NCBI RefSeq assembly: GCF_028331445.1
Contig: NZ_JAQMHX010000010.1
Coordinates: forward strand, 62,001 to 126,000
DNA from: Candidatus Phyllobacterium onerii
GTDB lineage: Bacteria > Pseudomonadota > Alphaproteobacteria > Rhizobiales > Rhizobiaceae
DNA length: 64,000 nt
Direction: 5' to 3'
Shown here: in pieces, positions 51,584 through 60,765 of the stretch
Layout: every line of letters begins with the position of its first letter
Position numbering within the stretch: the stretch's first letter is position 1
Program-made: the position numbers and the translations under genes
Notes under the pieces: model-generated
The model's database searches: none
The model's input: the letters and a program-made list of their open reading frames with translations, nothing else
What the model was told of the DNA's origin: nothing

Positions 51584-52567
51584 ATGCTGAAACAAATCGC
51601 AGGGATGCTGCTCGCAATGACGGCCATCACCCCGGCAGTGGCCTTCGAACCGACAAAACCAGTCGAGTTCGTTGTCACCTCTGGTCCAGGTGGCGGCACG
51701 GATAACTTCGCGCGAACGGTACAATCTATCATCGCCAAGCATAAGTTGATGGATGCGCCAATCGTTGTGACCAACAAGGGCGGCGGTAGTGGCGCCGAGG
51801 GTTTCGTCTACGCCGCCGGTTACAAGGGCGATCCTTACAAACTGACATTCGGTACGAACAACGAATATCTGCTGCCAAGTGTTGCGGCTGTTCCCTACAA
51901 GCCTGAAGACCTGACGCCGGTCGCTGCACTCGCGCTCGATGAATTCCTGGTCTGGGTGAATGGCAAATCCGAAGTCAATGACATCAAGACCTTTGTAACC
52001 GCAGCAAAGGCCGAGCCGAAAGCGATCCAGTTCGGCGGTAGCCAGTCCAAGGACACGGACCAGATTCTCGTCTCGACAATAGCCGAGACGACAGGGGCCG
52101 AGTTCCGGTACATTCCGTTCAAGAGCGGCGGCGAGGCCGCGGTGCAGCTGGCTGGCGGCCACATCGATGCAAATGTAAACAATCCCAATGAGAACCGCGG
52201 CCAATGGCAGGCGGGAATGGTGAAGCCACTATGTGTCTTCCGGCCCGACCGTTTTCCCAAAAGCGAGCCTGTGCATGACGGCAAGGGCTGGAGCGACATA
52301 CCGACATGCGCCGAGGCCGGTTTGGCGATTGACAGCTATCGCATGCCACGCACGGTCTGGTTGCCCGCCGGGGTCGATGAGGATGCCGTGAAATTCTATC
52401 GCGACGTTTTGAAGAAGGTCTCCGAGACATCGGAATGGGCCGACTATGTGGCCAAGACTTCGCAAACGTCGCAGTTCCTCGCTGGTGGCGACTTTACCAC
52501 CTATCAAACCAGTGATCGCGAAAATGTGGTCAAGGTTCTCAAGCGCGAAGGCTGGCTGGTCGAGTGA
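51584..52567 (+). CDS. tripartite tricarboxylate transporter binding protein (TctC)
   Basis: A 327-residue Bug-type binding protein. Signal peptide MLKQIAGMLLAMTAITPAVA, then FEPTKPVEFVVTSGPGGGTD with the ligand-contact glycines, IVVTNKGGGSGAEGFVYA and FRYIPFKSGGEAAVQLAGGH. It binds a carboxylate in the periplasm and hands it to the TctA/TctB membrane pair encoded next. Given the PdxA-like gene, a hydroxy-acid is a plausible ligand. Confidence 0.88.
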   Translation: MLKQIAGMLLAMTAITPAVAFEPTKPVEFVVTSGPGGGTDNFARTVQSIIAKHKLMDAPIVVTNKGGGSGAEGFVYAAGYKGDPYKLTFGTNNEYLLPSVAAVPYKPEDLTPVAALALDEFLVWVNGKSEVNDIKTFVTAAKAEPKAIQFGGSQSKDTDQILVSTIAETTGAEFRYIPFKSGGEAAVQLAGGHIDANVNNPNENRGQWQAGMVKPLCVFRPDRFPKSEPVHDGKGWSDIPTCAEAGLAIDSYRMPRTVWLPAGVDEDAVKFYRDVLKKVSETSEWADYVAKTSQTSQFLAGGDFTTYQTSDRENVVKVLKREGWLVE

Positions 52568-52573
52568 TCTGAT

Positions 52574-52602
52574 CGCGAGGCGCTCGCGGTGGGCGCCTCG
52601 CG
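52574..52602 (+). terminator. intercistronic hairpin after tctC
   Basis: CGCGAGGCGC and GCGCCTCGCG form a 10-bp perfect stem with a 9-base loop, 7 bp after the tctC stop, followed by TTT. Probably a partial terminator or stability element that raises TctC over TctAB. Confidence 0.65.
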
Positions 52603-52625
52603 TTTGACTGCGGATGGAGGAGAGC

Positions 52626-53126
52626 ATGGCCGAGTTGCAAAAAGGATATGTATCCCGCAAGACGATGGAAATCGTAACAACGCTCCTGACCGGAGGGGTC
52701 GGCATCGCCATCTGCATTGAGTCGTGGCGAAGTGGAGTCGGTTGGAATGAGACCGGGCCCGAGCCGGGTTATTTCCCCTTCATTGTCGGTAGCCTGGTAA
52801 TCCTGGGAAGTGCCGTTACGCTCTTGCGCACCCTCTTCTTCTACAACCACGAAGGCGAGATTTTCCTTGATATCGAACGGGCCAAACCCGTCCTTGGTTT
52901 TTTTCTGCCCATCGTTGCCTTCATCGTCATATCGCTTCTCCTTGGTCTCTATGTAGGCACGGCGCTCTATATCCTCGGCTCCATGAAATGGCAGGGAGGT
53001 TACCGGTGGTGGGTGTCAGCCTGCGCCGCGCTCGCCGTCTCCGCACTTTTCTATCTCGTTTTTGAGGTCGGCTTTCAGGTGCCGCTGCTCAAGGGGCCAA
53101 TCGAAGGTTGGCTCGGAATTTACTGA
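52626..53126 (+). CDS. tripartite tricarboxylate transporter small membrane subunit (TctB)
   Basis: A 166-residue membrane protein with four hydrophobic segments. ATG 52626 is preferred over ATG 52614 because GGAGGAG lies in front of it. The conserved acidic patch NETGPEPGYFPF near 45 is typical of TctB. It forms the membrane complex with TctA, 33 bp downstream. Confidence 0.85.
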   Translation: MAELQKGYVSRKTMEIVTTLLTGGVGIAICIESWRSGVGWNETGPEPGYFPFIVGSLVILGSAVTLLRTLFFYNHEGEIFLDIERAKPVLGFFLPIVAFIVISLLLGLYVGTALYILGSMKWQGGYRWWVSACAALAVSALFYLVFEVGFQVPLLKGPIEGWLGIY

Positions 53127-53159
53127 TCCTGCGATTGCCGGGACACTTGGGAGATGCCG

Positions 53160-54683
53160 ATGGGAAATTTCAGCTATCTGATGGATGGGTTTTCGACCAT
53201 CATCACGGGTCACCACATTCTTATCATGATAATCGGCGTCATGCTCGGGATCCTCGTCGGTGTGCTGCCAGGTCTCGGTGCGCCGAACGGCGTCTCGCTG
53301 CTCCTGCCGCTGACGTTCACGATGGATCCGATCTCGGCCATAATCCTCCTTTCCTGCATGTATTGGGGCGCCCTGTTTGGTGGCTCGACGACCTCGATCC
53401 TCTTCAATATCCCTGGTGAACCTTCATCTGTGGCGACGACCTTTGACGGCTATCCTATGGCGAAGAACGGCCAGGCAACACGCGCGCTTACGCTTGCGTT
53501 CATGTCAGCCGGTATCGGGGCATTGGCCGGTGTGATCATGATCACCCTGCTTTCCACCTGGGTTGCCGGTTTTGCGTTGCAGTTCTCCTCGCCCGAATTT
53601 TTCGCCGTTTATTTTCTGGCATTCGCCAGCTTTATAGGAATGAGCGGAAATGCACCGGCCAAGACCCTTGTCACGATGATGCTGGGCTTCGCCTTTGCCA
53701 CCGTCGGCATGGATACGATTTCGGGCGGATTGCGACTGACATTCGGTATTCCGGATCTGATCAAGGGGGTCTCGTTCCTCGTGGCAGTCATGGGACTTTT
53801 CGGTATTGGCGAGTTGCTGCTCACCACAGAAGAGGGCTTGCGGTTCGACGGCATCAAGGCGCGGGTCAGGATCGTCGATGTCCTGAATGCGCTAAAGGAG
53901 ATGCCCCGTTACAGCTGGTCGATCCTGCGCTCAACGGTAATCGGCATCTGGATGGGGATCACGCCGGCCGGCCCGACGGCGGCCTCGTTCATGAGTTATG
54001 GCCTGGCAAGACGGTTTGCCAAGGACAAGTCCGGATTCGGCAAGGGCGACCCTCGCGGCATCGTCTCTCCGGAGACCGCAGACCACTCGGCAGGTACAGC
54101 GGCGCTGCTGCCCATGCTTGCGCTTGGGGTGCCTGGCTCGGCAACGGCAGCGGTGATGATGGGTGGGCTGATGATATGGGGGCTGACACCCGGCCCTATG
54201 CTCTTTATCGACCGACCGGATTTCGTGTGGGGGCTCATCGCTTCAATGTATCTTGGCAACGTCGTCGCCGTTGTGCTGGTACTTGCCACGGTTCCTATCT
54301 ATGCGTCCATTCTGCGGGTCCCCTTCTCGATCGTCGGACCGGTGATCGTGGCCATTATCTTTTCAGGTGCTTATCAGATAGCTAATTCGACTTTCGATAT
54401 GTGGCTGGTCCTCGGCTTCGGCATACTCGGCTATCTGTTCAAGAAACTGGACTACCCGATCGCTCCACTCGTTCTCGCCATGGTCCTTGGCGACAAGGCT
54501 GAAGATGCTTTCCGTCAATCCATGCTGATGTCCAATGGCTCGCTGTCGATCTTCTGGTCGAACCCGCTGGTCACTGGAATCATGGTGCTGGGACTACTGA
54601 TGCTTCTCTGGCCGGTATTTGCAAACGCAGTTGGCGTCCACAATCTCCGGCGCCGTGCCGCAAGACATTCGGCGAAGGTTTAA
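53160..54683 (+). CDS. tripartite tricarboxylate transporter large permease (TctA)
   Basis: A 507-residue permease with about 11-12 membrane segments. ATG 53160 has TGGGAG 6 bp upstream; ATG 53154 is too close to it. Family marks are GVLPGLGAPNGVSLLLPLTF near 37, YWGALFGGSTTSILFNIPGE near 65, and the repeat-2 counterpart LPMLALGVPGSATAAVMMGG near 318. It is driven by the ion gradient with TctB and TctC. Confidence 0.9.
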   Translation: MGNFSYLMDGFSTIITGHHILIMIIGVMLGILVGVLPGLGAPNGVSLLLPLTFTMDPISAIILLSCMYWGALFGGSTTSILFNIPGEPSSVATTFDGYPMAKNGQATRALTLAFMSAGIGALAGVIMITLLSTWVAGFALQFSSPEFFAVYFLAFASFIGMSGNAPAKTLVTMMLGFAFATVGMDTISGGLRLTFGIPDLIKGVSFLVAVMGLFGIGELLLTTEEGLRFDGIKARVRIVDVLNALKEMPRYSWSILRSTVIGIWMGITPAGPTAASFMSYGLARRFAKDKSGFGKGDPRGIVSPETADHSAGTAALLPMLALGVPGSATAAVMMGGLMIWGLTPGPMLFIDRPDFVWGLIASMYLGNVVAVVLVLATVPIYASILRVPFSIVGPVIVAIIFSGAYQIANSTFDMWLVLGFGILGYLFKKLDYPIAPLVLAMVLGDKAEDAFRQSMLMSNGSLSIFWSNPLVTGIMVLGLLMLLWPVFANAVGVHNLRRRAARHSAKV

Positions 54684-54708
54684 GCCCCGTACCGAAAGGA
54701 TCAACAAC

Positions 54709-56103
54709 GTGAATTATCATGATTATTTCGGCCATGCGCCGCGGCCAATCGGCATGTGCATTGTGGGCACCGGCGGGTTTGGCCGGAGCTTCATGGCCCA
54801 ATCCAGACACATTGCTCTCCTCGATTTGCGCATCGCCGTCGATGTCGATAGCGCTACGGCCGCCGCGGCCATGAAGTCCGCCGGCTTCGAGGCGGTCGCT
54901 GAGTGCCGCAGCAAGGAGGAGGCCCAGCTGGCATGGGAGAATGGCCAGTACATTGCTGCCGGGGACGTCGCACATGTCGTCGATTTGCCATTTGATGTGT
55001 TGGTAGAAGCGACTGGGCACGCGGAGGCCGGTGCACGTCACGCCGAGCTTGCGATCAGTGCAGGCAAACATGTCGCGCTTGTATCCAAAGAGGTTGACAG
55101 CGTCATCGGGCCCGTCCTGGCTAAAATGGCATCGCAAAGGGGGACAGTGGTCACTCCGGTCGATGGCGATCAGCCCAGCCTCTTGATCGGCCTTGTCACA
55201 TGGGCAGAGGTTCTTGGTTTCGAAATCGTCTGTGCCGGAAAGTCCAGCGAGTATGATTTCGTCTTCGACCCCCTGACGGGAACGCTCACGAGCAATGGCG
55301 TTGTTGTCGATGCTCCCGGCTTTGCCGACCACCTTGAACTTGGCCAACGTGACGTCAACGAAATTGTCGCCGCACGGTCACGATCGGCTGCTGCATTGCC
55401 CCAACGCGCGGTTCCAGATCTGTGCGAACTCGCCGTTGTCTCCCATTCGATCGATCTTGCCCCTGACTGTCCAGGCCTTCACTGTCCTATAGCCCGGATT
55501 TCGGAGGTGCCAACGTTCTTCTCCACACGGACAGATGGCGGGCTCTTGGAGGGCGAACGCCGAATGGATGTCTTCCATTGCCTGCGCCTTCCTGGCGAAG
55601 TCAGCTTTGCCGGCGGCGTCTTCGTCGTGGTTCGGTGCCGAGATGCAGCGAGTTGGAGCCTTCTTGCGGAAAAAGGCCATGTTCTAAGCCGCAGCGGAGC
55701 GACAGCGATGGTCTATCTCCCGCGCCACCTTCTCGGGCTTGAGGCGGCCACCAGCGTCCTCGACGCAGGACTGCGGCTTCGTTCCAGCGGATCACGGCAT
55801 CCGCAACCGCGTTTCGATATTGCCGCGATCGCGGAAGTCGACCTTGGCACCGGCAAGATTTTGGCTGCGACGGGCCACCACCACGCTATCGAACAGGTTT
55901 CGGCGGTCCTCCTTCCTGCAGGACCGCTCGCGGCGGAACAACCAGCTCCTTTCTACCTGGTGGCGAACCGAAGATTGATCCGCCCGGTGAAGGCGGGCGA
56001 CCCGATCCGGCTCGCAGATGTGGAACTAGACGCCTCACTCCTTCTTAGTTTGCGTCAGCAACAGGATGCGCGCTTCTTCGGGCACATACACGATAAAAAA
56101 TAA
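54709..56103 (+). CDS. homoserine-dehydrogenase-like oxidoreductase with C-terminal SAF domain
   Basis: A 464-residue protein. I chose GTG 54709 since GAAAGGA precedes it by 8 bp, and its product begins just before the Rossmann motif MCIVGTGGFGRSFMAQ. Other marks are VDLPFDVLVEATGHAEAGA near 110 and GKHVALVSKEVDSVIG near 130. The C-terminal 60 residues form a SAF/FlgA-like domain (PFYLVANRRLIRPVKAGDPI, ending LLLSLRQQQDARF). This family has no firm general function; it oxidises or rearranges hydroxy acids in sugar-acid clusters. It closes the PdxA-Tct operon and may act before or after the PdxA-like enzyme. Confidence 0.82.
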   Translation: MNYHDYFGHAPRPIGMCIVGTGGFGRSFMAQSRHIALLDLRIAVDVDSATAAAAMKSAGFEAVAECRSKEEAQLAWENGQYIAAGDVAHVVDLPFDVLVEATGHAEAGARHAELAISAGKHVALVSKEVDSVIGPVLAKMASQRGTVVTPVDGDQPSLLIGLVTWAEVLGFEIVCAGKSSEYDFVFDPLTGTLTSNGVVVDAPGFADHLELGQRDVNEIVAARSRSAAALPQRAVPDLCELAVVSHSIDLAPDCPGLHCPIARISEVPTFFSTRTDGGLLEGERRMDVFHCLRLPGEVSFAGGVFVVVRCRDAASWSLLAEKGHVLSRSGATAMVYLPRHLLGLEAATSVLDAGLRLRSSGSRHPQPRFDIAAIAEVDLGTGKILAATGHHHAIEQVSAVLLPAGPLAAEQPAPFYLVANRRLIRPVKAGDPIRLADVELDASLLLSLRQQQDARFFGHIHDKK

Positions 56104-56472
56104 AGTCTGAAAGAGACGAGGGTACCCAAGTTTGGCGGGGTCTGTCACAAAAATTTTCTAAGGGCACGGCTATCCGACCCATTCGCAACCACGCGTCGAA
56201 CTCCGGACAGATGGATCTGACAAGCCACGTTATCTGGTGCAAATCGCGCTTCATCCTCGCACCCACTCCAGCTACACCTATAAATCGCACGATATCTTGC
56301 GCGAAACGCAGATGAATCGCGCATTGCTGCCGCGCAGCGAAGAATTGCGGTTGGATCCCGCGGAGTTCGAGCTTTATAGGCACCATTGTAAGTGGTCGTG
56401 TCGGGAAAGGTCCCCATTGTTCGTCCTTGCAGCGAGCCAACTACTTTCGGCTAGTTAGATCAGGTGACAGGG
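56104..56472. other. intergenic stretch, no recognisable gene
   Basis: About 370 bp between the oxidoreductase and the DoxX gene. Short frames on either strand lack family character; no clear terminator. Confidence 0.45.
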
Positions 56473-56916
56473 ATGGACGTTATGGCGATGGTGAAAACAT
56501 CAAACAAGGCGGGATGGACAACGGCGGCGGTTCTGACAGCGCGACTAATTTTCGCGCTCGTTTTCATAATGGCTGCAAGTTTCAAGTTCATAGATATTGC
56601 GGCAACGGGCGATTATATCGCTGCCGCGGGTTTCCCTTTGCCCAAGCTTCTGGCATGGCTTGCCGCATTGCTTGAGCTAGGGCTTGTTGCATGTTTTTTG
56701 ACCGGCGCCTACTTTTCTGAAGCTGCCCTCGTGGCTGCTGCTTATGTCGTGTTCCTTGCATTTGCGTTCCACGGTCCTTCGCATTGGGAAGGGAACCAGT
56801 CTGAATTCGGTTTCTTCGTCAACCATTTTACGTTCACCGCTGGCCTTCTCTTTGCAGCAGTACATGGACCCGGTCGGGTGCTGGCGATCAATAGCAAAAG
56901 GTTTCTTCCGAGATAG
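56473..56916 (+). CDS. DoxX family membrane protein
   Basis: A 147-residue protein (GTG 56464 would add 3) with four hydrophobic segments. The DoxX start is LTARLIFALVFIMAASFKF, then YIAAAGFPLPKLLAWLAALL and AFAFHGPSHWEGNQSEFGFF. DoxX proteins are inner-membrane proteins of uncertain role, linked to redox stress or quinone chemistry. It converges on the LacI gene and belongs to no visible operon. Confidence 0.8.
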   Translation: MDVMAMVKTSNKAGWTTAAVLTARLIFALVFIMAASFKFIDIAATGDYIAAAGFPLPKLLAWLAALLELGLVACFLTGAYFSEAALVAAAYVVFLAFAFHGPSHWEGNQSEFGFFVNHFTFTAGLLFAAVHGPGRVLAINSKRFLPR

Positions 56917-56973
56917 TGCCGAATCGCCGGCATCGGCGCGCATGGCCGCTGTCACCTCGCCGCTGACGGGTTC

Positions 56974-58068
56974 TCATGACCGAGTACGAGGTTTGTCCTG
57001 GTCCAACGGCGGCGCAACGGAACCCCGCTCGATGATCGAAGTGGGAACGATGATACGCTCAGGCGGTCTGGCTTCACCCTTGAGCCTCCGTATGAGGAGC
57101 TCGGCCACTGTCTGGCCAAGAATATAGGCCGGCTGGTCGACGACAGTAATGGGGGGGCTGGTAACGGTTGTCCAGTCGGCATCATGAAATGTTATGAGCG
57201 ACAGGTCTTCAGGAATGCGCACGCCTCGCTGCCGCACGACCTTGAAAATCTCAAGAGCGATCACGCTGTCCGACGCGATGATCGCCGTCGGCGGGTTTGA
57301 GCGCGACAACAGCTTGTCGGTGATGTCGGCCGTCGCCTGCGGAGTGGTCGCCCCCAGCATAATCAGCCGGTCCGATGGCAGCAGGCCGGCGATGTCGCAT
57401 GCCGTCATGAAGCCCTCGATGCGTTCGCGCACGGAAGAGGTATAGATCTGCCCCAAATCCTTATATTCATGCCCTGCGAAATCGACAGCGGTGATATAGG
57501 CGATCCTTCGATGGCCGCAGGCAGTCAAGATTTCGGTCGCACGTTGAGCTGCCTTGCTATCGTCCACGGTTACAGTATCGACGTCGAAATCAGGAAGCGC
57601 CCGGTCAAGGAGCACCAGGGGTCGGCCGGAACGATGTATTTCGCGCAGGTGTGAAATGTCGCGCGATTCCGACGGGGTAACGATCAGGCCGTCGACACGC
57701 TTGCCGATCAACACCCGGACCGCCGCCTTCTCCATCTCGATCTGCTCGCTGGAATTTGCCAGGATTACATTGAAGCCGGCAGAACGGGCCGTGTCGCTGA
57801 TCCCACGCACAGCATAGCCGAAGAAGGAATTCTCGATGTCACCGACCACGACGCCAATGATACCGGATCTTCCTGTCGTCATGCTCCGGGCGAGTTCATT
57901 GGGGCGATAATCGAGCTGTTTGGCAGCCGCCAATACATCGCCTCTTATCTTCGCGCTGACGACCCCATAATTTCCCAATACGCGCGCCGCCGTAGCCTTC
58001 GAGACACCTGCCTCTCGCGCGACATCGGCGACTGTGACCGAGTGGATCCTGGGGTTCGAACTATTCAT
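56974..58068 (-). CDS. LacI family regulator (ATAAR recognition helix), first copy
   Basis: A 364-residue repressor. HTH at about 8-35 (TVADVAREAGVSKATAARVL) and hinge YRPNELARSMTTGRSG, then the periplasmic-binding-like sensor (IIGVVVGDIENSFFGYAVRG, VDGLIVTPSES). In most LacI proteins the recognition helix reads TVSRVL; here it is TAARVL. The same variant occurs in the second LacI at 62117. It is divergent from the amino-acid-type ABC operon, with twin perfect palindromes in between. Confidence 0.9.
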   Translation of the reverse strand: MNSSNPRIHSVTVADVAREAGVSKATAARVLGNYGVVSAKIRGDVLAAAKQLDYRPNELARSMTTGRSGIIGVVVGDIENSFFGYAVRGISDTARSAGFNVILANSSEQIEMEKAAVRVLIGKRVDGLIVTPSESRDISHLREIHRSGRPLVLLDRALPDFDVDTVTVDDSKAAQRATEILTACGHRRIAYITAVDFAGHEYKDLGQIYTSSVRERIEGFMTACDIAGLLPSDRLIMLGATTPQATADITDKLLSRSNPPTAIIASDSVIALEIFKVVRQRGVRIPEDLSLITFHDADWTTVTSPPITVVDQPAYILGQTVAELLIRRLKGEARPPERIIVPTSIIERGSVAPPLDQDKPRTRS

Positions 58069-58126
58069 GTGCTGAACGACTACTAGAGTTGTTGACGGGA
58101 GGTCAATGTGAATATATCAATTATCA

Positions 58127-58162
58127 TTGAGACCGGTCTCAAGCAATAAGAGACCGGTCTCT
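58127..58162. promoter_or_regulatory. twin perfect LacI-type operators 21 bp apart
   Basis: TTGAGACCGGTCTCAA (58127-58142) and AGAGACCGGTCTCT (58149-58162) are perfect palindromes sharing the core GAGACCGGTCTC. Their centres are 21 bp apart, two helical turns, so two dimers would sit on one DNA face. They lie 58 bp beyond the LacI start codon and about 110 bp before the binding-protein gene. Confidence 0.75.
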
Positions 58163-58271
58163 ACGAAGAAAAACCTGTTTGATGATGTCGAAATTCCGAG
58201 TTTCCTGACCTTTACAGCTGCGGATCTCGGCAGGCTCAGACAAGAAATACAACGTCAGAGGAGAACAACAG

Positions 58272-59117
58272 ATGATACGCATTCACGGAACCAAAATGTT
58301 CGCACCTGCGGCCAGACGGGCCGCAGTTGCATTGAGTTTGATACTGGCCGGCTTTTTCTCCGTCGCGCAGACCCAGGCCGCCGGTGACAATCCCTATGGT
58401 CTCATCGATCCGAAGGTGATCAGCGTCGGCACAATGGGCGATGCCAAACCTTATACATTCACCACCGCGGAGGGCGAGTTTACCGGTTTCGATATCGAGC
58501 TCTTTCTTAACGTCGCGAGCCGTCTTGGTTTTCAGAAGGGCCAGGTCATCTTCACCGGCCAGGAATTTTCAGCCCTGATGCCATCGGTCGCCAACCAGCG
58601 ATTTGACGTCGCTGTGGCGGCAATTGGAACCACGGAAGCACGTAAGAAGACAGTAGATTTTTCCGACGGCTATCTTGCCGGCTACCTTTCTGTCCTGACC
58701 TCGGATAAGGCGATCACGTCCGCCGAAGGCTTGAAAGGCAAGCGCCTTGGCGTCGTGCAGGGGACACTCCAGGAAATCTATGCCGGAAAAAACTTCGCGG
58801 GCACCGATCTGGTCAAATTCCCGGATAATAATTCTGCCATCTCAGCCCTGAACAACGGAACGGTTGATGCCCACTTCCTCGATTACGAGGCCGCCAAGCA
58901 ATACAGTGAACGTTATCCCGAGCTGAAGATCGCCGCGAATATTCCCTCATTTGATGCACCGGCAGGATTCGTCGTGCGCAAAGGCAATGATGGCTTACGC
59001 GAGGCGCTCAACACGGCACTGCATGCTGCCATGGAGGACGGCACCTGGAAGACGCTCTATGAGAAATGGTTTCCGGGTTCGCCCATGCCGGATCAGTACC
59101 TTCCCAAAAAGCAATAA
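58272..59117 (+). CDS. amino-acid-type ABC transporter binding protein
   Basis: A 281-residue family 3 solute-binding protein; ATG 58272 has CAGAGGAG before it. A long signal peptide ends near AQTQAA (residue 37). The mature part shows [38 protein letters not shown] and [20 protein letters not shown]. It likely binds an amino acid conjugate. It is first in the operon under the twin operators and is followed by a hairpin and the fused permease-ATPase gene. Confidence 0.87.
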   Translation: MIRIHGTKMFAPAARRAAVALSLILAGFFSVAQTQAAGDNPYGLIDPKVISVGTMGDAKPYTFTTAEGEFTGFDIELFLNVASRLGFQKGQVIFTGQEFSALMPSVANQRFDVAVAAIGTTEARKKTVDFSDGYLAGYLSVLTSDKAITSAEGLKGKRLGVVQGTLQEIYAGKNFAGTDLVKFPDNNSAISALNNGTVDAHFLDYEAAKQYSERYPELKIAANIPSFDAPAGFVVRKGNDGLREALNTALHAAMEDGTWKTLYEKWFPGSPMPDQYLPKKQ

Positions 59118-59133
59118 TACCTGACGCCGGCTG

Positions 59134-59152
59134 CAGCCCCGCTTACGGGCTG
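59134..59152 (+). terminator. intercistronic hairpin after binding-protein gene
   Basis: CAGCCC and GGGCTG with a 7-base loop, 17 bp after the stop. Weaker than the other three hairpins of this class in the window. No U-tract. Confidence 0.45.
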
Positions 59153-59174
59153 ACCTAACGATAAGGGGAACAGT

Positions 59175-60728
59175 ATGGACTGGATGGAAAACCTGCGTCG
59201 CAGTTTCCTCGATTGGGAGGCTATGGCAGCGGTCCTGCCGACAATGATTACCGTCGGGTTAAAGAACACGTTGATCCTCGCCGCAGCATCGACGGTACTC
59301 GGCGTAATCATCGGGATGGTTCTTGCGGTCATGGGTATCTCGCAATCGCTCTGGCTGAGAATGCCGGCCCGTATCTACACGGATATCTTCCGCGGCCTGC
59401 CGGCCATTGTAACAATCCTGCTCATTGGCCAAGGTTTTGCTCGCATTGGAAGAGAGTTCTTCGGCCCATCTCCCTATCCGCTCGGCATTCTGGCGCTGAG
59501 CCTGATCGCCGGTGCCTATATCGGCGAGATATTCCGCGCGGGAATTCAAAGCGTCGAGCGCGGCCAGATGGAAGCATGCCGCGCCTTGAGCATGAGCTAT
59601 GGGCAAGGCATGCGCCTCATCGTCGTCCCGCAAGGGATCCGGCGCGTATTGCCGGCACTTGTCAATCAGTTCATCGGTAATGTGAAAGACTCCAGCCTAG
59701 TCTACTTCCTTGGACTGCTGGCGGCGGAGCGTGAGATTTTCCGCGTCGGCCAGGATCAAGCGGTTGTCACGGGCAATTTGTCGCCGCTGTTGCTTGCCGG
59801 GGTATTCTATCTGATCATCACTGTTCCGCTCACCCACCTCGTCAACTTTATCGACAACAGTCTAAGGACAGGGAAACACACGTCCGGTGCGCTCACCAGC
59901 GGACTTGTCGAAGTCGATGAACTGGACGACCCCGTCAACCACCAGGCACCCGTCGGCGCCGAGCCTGACAGGGCAAGGATCGACCCGGCAAAACCGCGGT
60001 TCACAGGCGGCAGCCTCGCTGTCAGCGAACTCGACATGGCATATGGCGACCTTAACGTTCTCAACCAGGTGAGCCTTGCGGTGAAAGCCGGTTCGGTAAC
60101 CTGCGTTATCGGTCCCTCGGGCTCTGGCAAGTCGACGCTGCTGCGCTGCCTGAACCGGCTCGTCGAACCGAAGGCCGGAAATATTCTCCTCGACGGAACG
60201 ACAATCCTGACGATGAAACCTGAAACGCTCCGCCGGCGGGTTGGCATGGTATTCCAGCATTTCAACCTTTTTCCGGACCATACGGCGTTGGAAAACGTCA
60301 TGCTCGCACTCGTCAAGATCAAGCGCCTGCCCAAGCGTCAGGCAAAACGGATCGCTGAAGCCAGCCTCTCAGATGTCGGTCTGGCCTCACGCAAGGATCA
60401 CCGGCCAGGACGGCTCTCCGGTGGCCAGCAACAACGCGTGGCTATTGCGCGTGCCCTGGCCATGGAGCCGGAGATCATCCTGTTTGATGAGGTGACGAGC
60501 GCGCTCGATCCGGAATTGGTGAAAGGCGTGCTCGACCTTATGGCAGATCTTGGTCGGCGTGGCATGACGATGGTCGTCGTCACCCACGAGATGGGTTTTG
60601 CCCGGAAGGTCGCCGACCAGGTCATCTTCATGGATGAAGGCCGCGTGATCGAAACAGGCCCACCATCTGAAATCTTCGACAATCCAAAAAGTCCCCGCCT
60701 GAAGCGGTTCCTGGCTGAAGTGCTGTAA
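59175..60728 (+). CDS. ABC transporter permease-ATPase fusion (amino-acid type)
   Basis: A 517-residue fusion. Residues 1 to about 225 are an amino-acid-type permease with five or so membrane helices and EAA loop [21 protein letters not shown] charged linker of about 45 residues follows. Residues about 275-517 are a full ATPase with Walker [13 protein letters not shown], signature [15 protein letters not shown] and Walker [15 protein letters not shown] homodimer would give a complete importer. Such fusions are known from Amadori-opine and related importers of Agrobacterium and rhizobia. It follows the binding-protein gene by 57 bp. Confidence 0.88.
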   Translation: MDWMENLRRSFLDWEAMAAVLPTMITVGLKNTLILAAASTVLGVIIGMVLAVMGISQSLWLRMPARIYTDIFRGLPAIVTILLIGQGFARIGREFFGPSPYPLGILALSLIAGAYIGEIFRAGIQSVERGQMEACRALSMSYGQGMRLIVVPQGIRRVLPALVNQFIGNVKDSSLVYFLGLLAAEREIFRVGQDQAVVTGNLSPLLLAGVFYLIITVPLTHLVNFIDNSLRTGKHTSGALTSGLVEVDELDDPVNHQAPVGAEPDRARIDPAKPRFTGGSLAVSELDMAYGDLNVLNQVSLAVKAGSVTCVIGPSGSGKSTLLRCLNRLVEPKAGNILLDGTTILTMKPETLRRRVGMVFQHFNLFPDHTALENVMLALVKIKRLPKRQAKRIAEASLSDVGLASRKDHRPGRLSGGQQQRVAIARALAMEPEIILFDEVTSALDPELVKGVLDLMADLGRRGMTMVVVTHEMGFARKVADQVIFMDEGRVIETGPPSEIFDNPKSPRLKRFLAEVL

Positions 60729-60765
60729 CAACCAGCAACCGGCTCATCAATATGAAAGTAACGTC

